Positions 7,386 to 15,373 of a stretch of DNA of 22,988 nt are shown one piece after another (the stretch's first letter is position 1; each line of letters starts with the position of its first letter). A program made the position numbers and the translations under genes. The notes beneath the pieces were generated by a model that had not been told where the DNA came from, did no database searches, and was given only the letters and a program-made list of their open reading frames with translations. This DNA is from an uncultured Eubacteriales bacterium (GTDB lineage: Bacteria > Bacillota > Clostridia > Oscillospirales > Oscillospiraceae): positions 1-22,988 of the forward strand of contig USQL01000032.1 of assembly GCA_900556935.1 (NCBI GenBank), in the 5' to 3' direction.

Positions 7386-8771
7386 ATGAAAGAAACCACC
7401 CCAAAAACCGAAAAGCCGAAGGGCCTGAGCAATACCTTAAAGTATTTCTTCGGTGTCGGCGACGCAGGCTTCAGCCTGATGAGCAACATTGAAACCTTCT
7501 ATTTTATGACCTTCCTGACGGACCTGGCCGGGTTCAGCACCGCCATTGCCGCCCTCATCAACTCCGTCTTCTCCGTGGTGGATGCCTGCCTGTCCTGGAT
7601 TTACGGCGGCATTCTCAACGGCACCAAGGCGAAAAAATGGGGCCGCTACCGCTCCTGGCTGATTTTGGTTCCCTGGATTGTCCCCTTCCTGTACGCGTTC
7701 CAGTTTGTCCGGGTCAGTGACAACGAGATTCTCTCCGCGGTGCTGATCATCGCCGCCTCCATCGCCTCCCACGTGGTGTGGAACATCGCCTATGTGGCAA
7801 ACGCCACCCTGGTTTCCGTGGTCGGCAAGACCCCCGAGGACCGGGCCACCCTGGCCTCCTCCCGCGGCACCTGGAACAACATCGGCTCCCTGCTGTTTAC
7901 TTACCTGGGCCTGCCCTTCGCCACCCTGCTTGCAAACTTCGTCGGTGAAAAGAACAAGTTCGCCGCCGCTGCCTTCTGCCTGGGTGTTCTCATGGTGGTC
8001 GGCTACTATGCCCACTTCAAGATGACCGAGGGCTACGAGGAAATCGAAACCGGCGAAAATAAGGGCAAGGCCTCCAAGGTCTCCATCCCCGATATGTTCA
8101 AGTCCCTGTTCCAGAATCCTCCCCTCATGATTCTCATGGCCGCGGACCTGGCCAAGTGGTGCGTCAAGTTCGTCACCGCCGCCGCCGCCATCTACTATTT
8201 CCGGGATGCCATGGGCAACCCCGGCCTGATGGTCCCCTACGCCCTGGCCATCGCCCTGGGTGCCATTGTGGGCTCCTTCGCCACCCGTTACTTTGCCAAG
8301 TCCCTGTCCAACCGCACCACCGCCATCATCTCCTTCATCGGCATGGCCGTGGCCCTGGGCCTCATCTATGTGAGCTATAACAACGCCGTGGCCGTCATCG
8401 CCCTGATGACTGTCGCCCAGTTCTTCTATGGCATCGCCTACTCCACCTCCCCCGCCCTGTACGCCGACACCGTGGTCTACACCACCTGGAAGACCGGCAA
8501 GAACGCCGCGGGCTGGATTATGGGCCTGCAGAACCTGCCCCTGAAGGTGGGCGTGTTCCTCCGGGGCACCATCGTCACCGCCTGCCTTGCCAGCGTGGGC
8601 TGGAAGTCCGGCGTGGTCCTCGAGGGCGCTGCCCGTCAGGGCATGACCGTGGCCCTGGGTCTGATTCCCGCGATTCTGTGTGCCATCGGCGCTCTGCTGC
8701 TGATTTTCGGCTACAAGCTCACCCGGGAAACCGTCACCAAGTGCCAGTCCGAGATTGATGCCAAAGCTTAA
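7386..8771 (+). CDS. GPH-family (MelB-type) MFS transporter
   Basis: This 461-residue integral membrane protein has about 12 helices and belongs to the glycoside-pentoside-hexuronide:cation symporter family (MFS_2). The family features are the opening KYFFGVGDAGFSLMSN, the loop after helix 2 (NGTKAKKWGRYRSWLIL) and the domain-duplicated layout with a central loop near 218-240. In MelB, helix 2 has two cation-site Asp residues spaced DxxxD. Here the first is kept (D66) and the second appears to be S70, so cation coupling may differ. GGAGGAG lies 5 nt upstream of the ATG. It heads a unit with an N-acetyltransferase and a URO-D-fold protein, which suggests a non-standard substrate, perhaps a glycoside or aromatic. 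That is inference. Confidence 0.85.
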   Translation: MKETTPKTEKPKGLSNTLKYFFGVGDAGFSLMSNIETFYFMTFLTDLAGFSTAIAALINSVFSVVDACLSWIYGGILNGTKAKKWGRYRSWLILVPWIVPFLYAFQFVRVSDNEILSAVLIIAASIASHVVWNIAYVANATLVSVVGKTPEDRATLASSRGTWNNIGSLLFTYLGLPFATLLANFVGEKNKFAAAAFCLGVLMVVGYYAHFKMTEGYEEIETGENKGKASKVSIPDMFKSLFQNPPLMILMAADLAKWCVKFVTAAAAIYYFRDAMGNPGLMVPYALAIALGAIVGSFATRYFAKSLSNRTTAIISFIGMAVALGLIYVSYNNAVAVIALMTVAQFFYGIAYSTSPALYADTVVYTTWKTGKNAAGWIMGLQNLPLKVGVFLRGTIVTACLASVGWKSGVVLEGAARQGMTVALGLIPAILCAIGALLLIFGYKLTRETVTKCQSEIDAKA

Positions 8772-8776
8772 GCACC

Positions 8777-9580
8777 ATGGCTGAATTTTCTCTGGATGTG
8801 GATGCCTACCTCCGCCGCATCGGCGCGGAGCGGCCCAAAGCACTTACCCCCCAGTCCCTTTCCGGGCTGGTCCGGGCCCACCTGGAGCAGGTGCCCTTTG
8901 AATCCCTGGAGCTGACGGAGGCCCACACGGAGCCCGACTTAACCCCCGAGGGGCTGTTTGACAAAATCGTGGTCCACCGCCGGGGCGGCTACTGCTTTGA
9001 ATTAAACAAGCTGTTCTATCTGCTGCTACAGGAGCTGGGCTTTGATTGCCGGAGTGTGGCTGTGCGCTGCATCATCGGCAGGCCCGAGCCCGTGGCCCTG
9101 TCCCACCGGGGCATCGTGGTTACCTTCGGTACCGAAAAATGGTACTGCGACGTGGGCTTCGGCGGCAACGGCCCCAAGGACATTCTGAAGCTGGACACCC
9201 CCGAAATTCAAACGCTTTACTGTGAGCGCTTCCGGGTACTCCGGGAGGACGGGCAGTACGTCATCGTCTACTTTGACGGGGACACCCCCGTCAGAATGCT
9301 GAAATTCCGGGATGAAGCATGGCTGGACGCGGACTTTGCCGTCCTGAACGGCTACTACGCCGTCCACCCCCGCTCCCCCTTCCGGAAGAAACGCATCCTC
9401 TACCGGTGCACCCCGGACGGCTGGATTGGCTTCCGGGAGCACACCTTCCTTTCCTTCCGGAACGGGCACCTGGAAACCCAGGAAATCCCCACCGAGGCGG
9501 AAATCCGCCGCCTCATTCAAACCAAGTTTGGTCTTTCCATCCCGCAATGGGAGACAGACGGCAGTGAAAATCTGCCCTAA
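8777..9580 (+). CDS. nat: Arylamine N-acetyltransferase
   Basis: NAT enzymes move an acyl group from CoA to arylamines or hydrazines through a Cys-His-Asp triad. The 267-residue protein has all three: Cys73 in RRGGYCFELN (68-77), His110 in LSHRGIVV and Asp125 in WYCDVGFGG. The length is normal and no truncation is seen. It starts 5 nt after the transporter stop and has no obvious Shine-Dalgarno, so translation is probably coupled to that of the transporter. Bacterial NATs can act on drugs such as mesalamine or isoniazid, but the natural substrate here is unknown. The gene's place in this unit suggests the imported compound, or a product of it, carries an amine. Confidence 0.93.
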   Translation: MAEFSLDVDAYLRRIGAERPKALTPQSLSGLVRAHLEQVPFESLELTEAHTEPDLTPEGLFDKIVVHRRGGYCFELNKLFYLLLQELGFDCRSVAVRCIIGRPEPVALSHRGIVVTFGTEKWYCDVGFGGNGPKDILKLDTPEIQTLYCERFRVLREDGQYVIVYFDGDTPVRMLKFRDEAWLDADFAVLNGYYAVHPRSPFRKKRILYRCTPDGWIGFREHTFLSFRNGHLETQEIPTEAEIRRLIQTKFGLSIPQWETDGSENLP

Positions 9581-9610
9581 ATCCAAAATTTCAATCAGGA
9601 GGAATAAATT

Positions 9611-10600
9611 ATGTTAACCAAACGTCAAAACCTGCTGGAAACCATCCACGGCGGCCACCCCGACCGCTTTGTCAACCAGTACGAAGCTTTTGCTCTGCAG
9701 ATGACCAACGCCTTCTCCAAGCACAACCCCGCCCCCAAACCCGGTGACCTGAACGTGGTCAACGCCTGGGGCGTGACCCGCTCCTACCCCGCCGGCACCC
9801 CCGGCCCCTTCCCCGTCCACACCGGCGATAAAATCGTCATCAAGGACGTGGAGGAGTGGCAGAAGTACCTGAAGGTGCCCAATGTGTTCTACGACTCCAA
9901 GGAGTGGGAGGACTGCATCGCCGCCGCCGAGAAGGTGGACCGCAACGAGCAGTTTGTCACCTCCGCCGTCATCCCCGGCATCTTCGAGCAGAGCCACTAC
10001 CTGATGGAGATTCAGAACTGCCTGATGGCCTTCTATGAGTACCCCGACGAGATGCACGAGATTCTGGACCAAATTACCCAGTTTGAGCTGGATCTGGCCT
10101 CCGAAATCTGCAAGTACATCAAGCCCGATGCCATCTTCCACCACGACGACTGGGGCAGCCAGCAGTCCACCTTCCTGTCCCCCGACATGTTCCGGGAGTT
10201 CATCAAGCCCTGCTACATGAAGGTCTATGGCTACTACAAGGAGCACGGCGTGGAGCTGATTGTCCACCACTCCGACTCCTACGCCGCCACCCTGGTGCCC
10301 GATATGATCGATATGGGCATCGATATCTGGCAGGGCGTTATGACCTCCAACAACATCCCCGAGCTCATCAAGCAGTACGGCGGCAAGATTTCCTTCATGG
10401 GCGGCGTGGACAGCGCCACCATCGACCATCCCGGCTGGACCGTGGAAGAGGTTGCCGAGCAGGTGGACCGTGCCTGCCGCGAGTATGGCAAGCTCTACTT
10501 CATCCCCGGCGCTTCCCAGGGCGGCCCCTTCTCCACCTTCCCCGGTGTCTACGAGGAGACCACCCGTCAGATCGACCTGGCCAGCAAGAAATACTTCTAA
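9611..10600 (+). CDS. Uroporphyrinogen decarboxylase-fold protein (not HemE)
   Basis: This 329-residue (beta/alpha)8 protein belongs to the URO-D superfamily, shown by HHDDWGSQQSTFLSPDMF (177-194), FIKPCYMKVY and the C-terminal GGVDSATIDH region. It lacks the N-terminal Arg-rich substrate motif of HemE, so heme synthesis is unlikely. Many relatives are zinc-dependent methyltransferases acting on methyl-corrinoid proteins, with HxC and a later Cys as ligands. Here the aligned site reads HHSD (219-222), and the C-terminal site reads PGASQGG (299-305), so both Cys ligands appear absent. No corrinoid protein or methyltransferase is adjacent. AGGAGGA precedes the ATG and the terminator at 10611-10646 ends the unit. 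Its reaction is unknown. Confidence 0.8.
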   Translation: MLTKRQNLLETIHGGHPDRFVNQYEAFALQMTNAFSKHNPAPKPGDLNVVNAWGVTRSYPAGTPGPFPVHTGDKIVIKDVEEWQKYLKVPNVFYDSKEWEDCIAAAEKVDRNEQFVTSAVIPGIFEQSHYLMEIQNCLMAFYEYPDEMHEILDQITQFELDLASEICKYIKPDAIFHHDDWGSQQSTFLSPDMFREFIKPCYMKVYGYYKEHGVELIVHHSDSYAATLVPDMIDMGIDIWQGVMTSNNIPELIKQYGGKISFMGGVDSATIDHPGWTVEEVAEQVDRACREYGKLYFIPGASQGGPFSTFPGVYEETTRQIDLASKKYF

Positions 10601-10610
10601 TCATAAACCA

Positions 10611-10646
10611 TTTGAGCCCCGCCTTCCGGCGGGGCTCAAACTTTTT
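10611..10646. terminator. Rho-independent terminator after the URO-D-fold gene
   Basis: A perfect 13-bp stem, TTTGAGCCCCGCC (10611-10623) with GGCGGGGCTCAAA (10628-10640), a TTCC loop, then CTTTTT. It also lies just past the stop of the reverse-strand pseudogene, so it may act in both directions. Confidence 0.92.
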
Positions 10647-10651
10647 AATGA

Positions 10652-11063
10652 TTACAGGATAGACATAAACCACTCCACAGTCTTGGGATCGTAGTGGGAG
10701 AAGAACAGGCTCTCGCTGCCGTCCAACGCCTCGATTTTTGCCATATTCTCAGCAGTCAGGGTGAAGTCGAACAGGTCGAAGTTCTGCTCCATCCGGTCTT
10801 TGTGGGTGGACTTGGGAATAATAACCACGTCGCTCTGCATCAAAAAGCGAAGGGCGGTCTGTGCGGCGGTCTTGCCGTACTTCCGGCCTTATAAAATTCC
10901 TCCATCGCCCGGTAGGCGCCGTAATAGTCGCCGAAGGGCTGATGAATCAGCAGCAGATCAAGGTAGTCAGTGCGCAGCGCTTGGTGTCCTCCGGCGGGGT
11001 CTGGTACACACCGCAGCCCAATTTGGGCATCTTGATTCCATTGTTCAACGTAACGTATTCCAT
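10652..11063 (-). pseudogene. Aldo/keto reductase pseudogene with two internal deletions
   Basis: Three pieces of one aldo/keto reductase lie in order but in three different frames. The first (11063 to about 10977) reads MEYVTLNNGIKMPKLGCGVY then QTPPEDTKR, the normal N-terminus, behind a GGAGGT ribosome site. The second (about 10976-10884) reads DYLDLLLIHQPFGDYYGAYR then AMEEFYKAG. The third (about 10885-10652) reads RKYGKTAAQTALRF, then the NADPH-site stretch VVIIPKSTHKDRMEQN, to the natural C-terminus. The catalytic Asp/Tyr/Lys region and the strand after EEFYKAG are missing. A full enzyme has about 280 residues and about 137 codons remain here. Each junction shifts the frame, so no enzyme can be made. 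Confidence 0.88.
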
Positions 11064-11111
11064 GATGATACCTCCAATTTCCTGAAAAGCAGGATTCTTT
11101 CTGATCCCCAC

Positions 11112-11140
11112 TTTACAACACTTTTCAGATATTGTACACT
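11112..11140 (+). promoter_or_regulatory. Sigma-A promoter of the UvrA-like gene
   Basis: TTTACA (11112-11117), a 17-bp spacer, then TACACT (11135-11140). The start near 11147 gives a leader of about 114 nt. Within the leader GAGGAGG (11212-11218) lies 3 nt before an ATG that is followed at once by TGA (11222-11227), a start-stop pair. Confidence 0.6.
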
Positions 11141-11260
11141 ATGGATATCGCAATCTGCTTTTCACAATTTCAACTTCCTGCTGCGGACGGATCAACATCC
11201 CATTGGCCGATGAGGAGGCCCATGTGAAATTTTATCTGGCAAAAAATAAAGGAGAAAAGG

Positions 11261-13750
11261 ATGAGCGATCAGAAAAATCCCATGGTCATTCAAATCCGGA
11301 ATGCCCATGTACATAATCTCAAGCATATTGATGTCGATATTCCGCTGAACAAAATCGTGGGCATTGCGGGCGTGTCCGGTTCGGGCAAATCCTCTCTGGC
11401 CCTGGGAGTCCTGTACGCGGAGGGATCCCGACGGTACTTAGACGCGCTGTCCACCTATACCCGGCGCAGAATGACCCAGGCACCCCGGGCGCAGGTGGAT
11501 GAGGTGCTGCACATTCCGGCGGCGCTGGCGCTGCACCAGCGCCCGGGCATTCCGGGCATCCGAAGCACCTTCGGCACCGGCTCGGAGCTGCTGAACAGTC
11601 TGCGGCTGATGTTTTCCCGGCTTGCCAGCCACCGCTGCCCCAATGGACACTACCTGGAGCCGACCCTTGCCGTGGCAGCTGGACAAATGCTTCAATGTCC
11701 CGCTTGCGGGGAACGGTTTTACGCACCCTCTGCCGAGGAGCTGGCCTTCAACTCCCAGGGTGCCTGCCAAAGGTGCGGCGGAACGGGGCTTGTGCGGACG
11801 GTGGATGAATCCACCCTGATTCCGGACGACTCCCTGACCATTGATGAGGGCGCGGTCCTGCCGTGGAAAACCCTGATGTGGTCACTGATGACGGATGTCT
11901 GCCGGGAGATGGGCGTTCGCACGAATATACCGTTCCGGGAACTGTCTGACAGGGAAAAGGACATCGTCTACCACGGCCCCGCGGAGAAAAAGCATATCTT
12001 CTACAAGGCGAAGGGGACCAATCAGTCCGGTGAGCTGGATTTTACCTATTTTAACGCGGTCTACACCGTGGAAAACGCCCTGTCCAAGGTCAAGGACGAA
12101 ACCGGCATGAAACGGGTGGAACGCTTCCTGAAAGAAGAGACTTGCCCGGACTGCGGCGGCAGCAGACTGTCCGAACGGGCAAGGCAGCCGAAGCTCTGCG
12201 GAATCACTTTGGCGCAGGCCTGCGAACTGCCGCTGTCCCAGCTGGTGGAATGGGTCGATCACGTTCCCGACACGCTGCCGGAGGAAATGCGCCCCATGGC
12301 GGAGCGCATCTGCGAATCCTTCCAGACGGTTGCAAAACGGCTGATGGACCTGGGGCTGGGGTATCTTTCCCTGGACAGAGCGTCCGCCACATTGTCTACC
12401 GGTGAGCGCCAGCGGATGCAGCTGGCCCGTGCCGTCCGCAACCGCACAACAGGGGTTCTCTATGTGCTGGACGAGCCGTCCATCGGTCTGCACCCTTCCA
12501 ATATTGTGGGGCTGACCGATGTGATGCACGACCTGATTGCCGACGGCAATTCCGTGATTTTGGTGGATCACGACACGCAGATCCTATCCGAAGCGGATTG
12601 GGTGGTAGAGATGGGGCCGGAGGCCGGCGCGGACGGCGGGCAGGTCATCGCCCAGGGAACCATCCCGCAGATTGCGGCCGACCCCCATTCCAAAATCGGC
12701 CCGTTCCTGCGAGAGAAAACACCGCCGCTTCGGAAAAAAGCGGCGGCGCGGGAACTGTTCAAATGGGGGAATCTCCACCTTTCCACGGATGCCATCCACA
12801 CTGTAAAGCCCTTGGAGGTGGATATTCCCAAGGGTCGTCTGACGGTGGTGACCGGCGTTTCCGGCTCCGGCAAAACCACGCTGATTCTGGAAAGCCTGAT
12901 TCCCGCGCTGGAAGCCCTGACAAACGGAACGGCACAGCCCGCCCATGTGAAGGCAATCCGCGCGGACGGCATCCGACAGGTCAGGCTCATCGATGCCGCC
13001 CCCATCGGTGTCAACGTCCGCTCCACGGTTGCCACCTATGCCAATGTCCACGACGAGCTGCGAAAGGCCTATGCAAGGCTTCCGGAAGCCAAGGCGCTGG
13101 GCTATAAGGCAGGCGATTTCTCCTACAACACCGGCGCGCTCCGCTGCCCCACCTGCGACGGAACCGGCTCCATCAGTCTGGATGTACAGTTTCTGCCGGA
13201 TGTGGAAATCCCCTGCCCGGACTGCCGGGGCAGCCGGTATCGCCGGGAAGCCGAGCAGGTCAAGCGTGAAAATAAGATCGGAGAATCGTATTCCCTGCCG
13301 GAGATCATGGATATGGACGTGAAACAGGCGCTCTCCGCCTGTGGCGATATGAAAACCGTTTCTGCCCGCTTGCAGGTTTTGCAGGACTTGGGGCTTGGCT
13401 ATCTGACCCTTGGAGAAGCCACTCCCAGTCTCTCCGGCGGAGAAGCCCAGCGTCTAAAGCTGGCCTCCGAAATGGGGCGGCAGCAGGATACATCCGTATT
13501 TGTCTTTGACGAGCCCACCATCGGCCTGCACCCGCTGGACGTGCAGACGCTTCTGAAGGTCTTTGACCGACTGGTCGAAAGCGGCGCAACAGTTATCGTC
13601 ATTGAGCATGACCTGGATTTGATTCGAAACGCGGACTATCTCATTGACATGGGCCCCGGCGGTGGAGCGCAGGGTGGACGTATTGTCGCCACCGGGACAC
13701 CGGAGGAGATTGTGCGGAACATGGAAAGCGTCACAGGACGGTTTTTATAA
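11261..13750 (+). CDS. UvrA-like ABC ATPase lacking the UvrB-binding domain (UvrA2 type)
   Basis: This 829-residue cytoplasmic protein has two ABC modules with UvrA architecture. The first has Walker A GVSGSGKSS (37-45), signature LSTGERQR (378-385) and Walker B LYVLDEPSIGLHP (400-412). The second has Walker A GVSGSGKTT (532-540), LSGGEAQR (724-731) and VFDEPTIGLHP. Zinc-module Cys pairs are visible (CPAC 146-149, CQRC 169-172, CPDCGGSR, and CPTC...CPDC in the second half). Canonical UvrA has about 940 residues with a UvrB-binding domain between the first zinc pair and CPxCG. Here only about 20 residues separate CPNGH (126-130) and CPACG, so that domain is gone, as in UvrA2 proteins linked to tolerance of DNA-binding drugs. 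The first signature has T for the usual G. AAAGGAG lies 6 nt upstream of the ATG. Confidence 0.9.
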   Translation: MSDQKNPMVIQIRNAHVHNLKHIDVDIPLNKIVGIAGVSGSGKSSLALGVLYAEGSRRYLDALSTYTRRRMTQAPRAQVDEVLHIPAALALHQRPGIPGIRSTFGTGSELLNSLRLMFSRLASHRCPNGHYLEPTLAVAAGQMLQCPACGERFYAPSAEELAFNSQGACQRCGGTGLVRTVDESTLIPDDSLTIDEGAVLPWKTLMWSLMTDVCREMGVRTNIPFRELSDREKDIVYHGPAEKKHIFYKAKGTNQSGELDFTYFNAVYTVENALSKVKDETGMKRVERFLKEETCPDCGGSRLSERARQPKLCGITLAQACELPLSQLVEWVDHVPDTLPEEMRPMAERICESFQTVAKRLMDLGLGYLSLDRASATLSTGERQRMQLARAVRNRTTGVLYVLDEPSIGLHPSNIVGLTDVMHDLIADGNSVILVDHDTQILSEADWVVEMGPEAGADGGQVIAQGTIPQIAADPHSKIGPFLREKTPPLRKKAAARELFKWGNLHLSTDAIHTVKPLEVDIPKGRLTVVTGVSGSGKTTLILESLIPALEALTNGTAQPAHVKAIRADGIRQVRLIDAAPIGVNVRSTVATYANVHDELRKAYARLPEAKALGYKAGDFSYNTGALRCPTCDGTGSISLDVQFLPDVEIPCPDCRGSRYRREAEQVKRENKIGESYSLPEIMDMDVKQALSACGDMKTVSARLQVLQDLGLGYLTLGEATPSLSGGEAQRLKLASEMGRQQDTSVFVFDEPTIGLHPLDVQTLLKVFDRLVESGATVIVIEHDLDLIRNADYLIDMGPGGGAQGGRIVATGTPEEIVRNMESVTGRFL

Positions 13751-13758
13751 AGAAAACC

Positions 13759-13784
13759 TGAGCCCCGCCAAACGGCGGGGCTCA
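13759..13784. terminator. Bidirectional terminator between uvrA-like gene and bioY
   Basis: An 11-bp perfect stem, TGAGCCCCGCC (13759-13769) with GGCGGGGCTCA (13774-13784), and loop AAAC. On the minus strand it is followed by GGTTTTCTTT, serving the convergent birA-bioY unit. On the + strand the trailing bases are less T-rich. Its right arm plus AA is identical to that of the terminator at 10628-10640. Confidence 0.8.
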
Positions 13785-13790
13785 AATCGT

Positions 13791-14333
13791 TTACTTGATA
13801 TGCTTTCTCAGAATTCTGGTCAGGGCCAAGGCCAGGGCGATTTTAATTAGGTCCGGGATGATGTAGGGCAAAACGCACATGCCCAGCACCGCGCCCAGGG
13901 TGATGGCCCCCTTGGAGCTGGTGTAGACCACCAAAAACCAGCCGGTGCCAAAGGCGTAGCAGACAATGAGACCGGCCACCATGGAAAGGGCCAGTACCCA
14001 CAGCTTTTTCCCCAGCAGCGCCTCCATAGCCCACATGATGAGGGCCGAAAACAGGAAGCCCACGATATAGCCGCCGGTCATGCCCAGGAGCTTGCCGATG
14101 CCGCCGCTCATGCCGGAGAACACCGGCAGGCCCACCGCACCCATGAGGATATAGACGAGCACTGCAAGCGTTCCCCGCTTGCCACCCAGCAGGCCCACCG
14201 CCAGGAAGACACCCATGGTTTGCAGGGTGAAGGGAATCTGCCCTGGGATGGAAATCCAGGCGCAGATGGCCATCAGGCAGGCGAACAGGGCGATATACAC
14301 CATGTCCCGGGTATTCATTTTCTTTGTTTCCAT
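13791..14333 (-). CDS. bioY: Biotin transporter substrate-binding subunit BioY
   Basis: BioY is the membrane S component that captures biotin, working alone or with a shared ECF energy module. The 180-residue protein has six hydrophobic segments. Family motifs are clear: the N-terminal ARG-type helix (DMVYIALFACLMAICAWISI), PGQIPFTLQTMGVFLAVGLLG and the central GKRGTLAVLVYILMGAVGLP with FSGMSGGIGKL. The second of these is the BioY-defining PFTLQT element. It starts 6 nt after birA with AAAGGA upstream, so the two are one operon. No EcfA/A'/T genes are adjacent, so it would use a group II (shared) ECF module. Confidence 0.95.
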   Translation of the reverse strand: METKKMNTRDMVYIALFACLMAICAWISIPGQIPFTLQTMGVFLAVGLLGGKRGTLAVLVYILMGAVGLPVFSGMSGGIGKLLGMTGGYIVGFLFSALIMWAMEALLGKKLWVLALSMVAGLIVCYAFGTGWFLVVYTSSKGAITLGAVLGMCVLPYIIPDLIKIALALALTRILRKHIK

Positions 14334-14339
14334 TTCAAT

Positions 14340-15314
14340 CTATCCTTTCTTTTCCCGAATACGGACTTCCCCGGCTTTTAAGGTCTGCCGGGTTCCATCC
14401 GGATATTCCACAAGCAATCCGCATTGGTCATCCAGTCCCAATGCCTGGGCCTCCCGCTGCCCCTCTGGCGCGCTGACCCAAATGGGCTTTCCCAGGACCA
14501 GGCTGCGTGCCCGATAGGCATCCACATAGTCCCCCGGCTCCCGGTAGACGGACCAGAAGCGATTCAAAAACGCCGCCGCCAGCTGATTTTTTCCGCCCTC
14601 CCGGGGCGTATCCAGAATGGCTCCGGCGGAGGCGGCAATGTCCTCCGGAAACCCTTCCGCGGGGGCGTACAGGTTAAAGCCCGCCCCCAGGACCACATAT
14701 TCCGGTCTCCCATCCTCCAGAGAAAAGGATGCCTCCGTTAAAATTCCGCTGACCTTTTTCCCATCCAGGAACACATCGTTGACCCATTTGATGCCCGCCT
14801 CCCGTCCGCTGAGCTCGGATACCGCCTGGCAGGCGGCCAGGGCCGCCATGGTGGTGAGGCCCGCGGCCTGGGCAGGCTCCCGGTAATCCGGGCGGAGCAG
14901 GATGCTTAAATATACGCCGGTGTCCGCCGGGGAGAAAAAGCTGCGGCCCAGCCGTCCCCGTCCCTGGCTCTGGGACGTGGCCAGCAGCACCGTCCCCTCC
15001 GGGGCCCCCAGCGCCGCCTGCTCCCGGAGAACGGCATTGGTGGAGGTCACCTGGGGCCTGAGCTCCAGACGCAGGGGGCTGTTCCCGTCCAGAAGCCCCC
15101 GGACCCCCTGGGCGGAGAGAATATCCATGCCGGATTTCAGGCGATAGCCCCGGTTGGACTGGGCCTCAATCTCGTAGCCCGCTTCCCGCAAGGCCCGGAC
15201 CCCTTTCCAGACCGCCGCCCGGGACACCCCCATACTTTTCGCCAGCTCCTCCCCGGAAAGGAAGCTCCCCCGGCAGGAAAGGAGCAATGACAGTATCTGG
15301 TCCTTGGTCGCCAT
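14340..15314 (-). CDS. birA: Biotin-protein ligase / biotin operon repressor BirA
   Basis: BirA makes biotinyl-5'-AMP, transfers biotin to acceptor proteins and, when charged, represses biotin genes. The 324-residue protein is the bifunctional type: an N-terminal winged HTH (about 1-60, with the recognition helix in MGVSRAAVWKGVRAL), a catalytic core and a C-terminal SH3-like domain (about 275-324). The biotin/ATP loop GRGRLGR (118-124) and the catalytic segment KWVNDV...GKKVSGIL (176-191) are present, with V replacing the usual P in KWPND. AGGAGG lies 5 nt upstream. It is first in the operon with bioY and probably represses itself through the site at 15396-15426. Confidence 0.96.
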   Translation of the reverse strand: MATKDQILSLLLSCRGSFLSGEELAKSMGVSRAAVWKGVRALREAGYEIEAQSNRGYRLKSGMDILSAQGVRGLLDGNSPLRLELRPQVTSTNAVLREQAALGAPEGTVLLATSQSQGRGRLGRSFFSPADTGVYLSILLRPDYREPAQAAGLTTMAALAACQAVSELSGREAGIKWVNDVFLDGKKVSGILTEASFSLEDGRPEYVVLGAGFNLYAPAEGFPEDIAASAGAILDTPREGGKNQLAAAFLNRFWSVYREPGDYVDAYRARSLVLGKPIWVSAPEGQREAQALGLDDQCGLLVEYPDGTRQTLKAGEVRIREKKG

Positions 15315-15373
15315 AAGCGCCTCCTAGATCTTTGCTAGACGGTGATTTTCTAATTTTCTCTTACCGTTTACAC

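Noticed and set aside
7437..8843. 468-codon reverse frame
   Set aside because: It is antisense to the GPH transporter; Gly/His-rich shadow.
10761..11213. 150-codon + frame across the aldo/keto reductase relic
   Set aside because: It is antisense to recognisable AKR fragments and has no ribosome site or family features.
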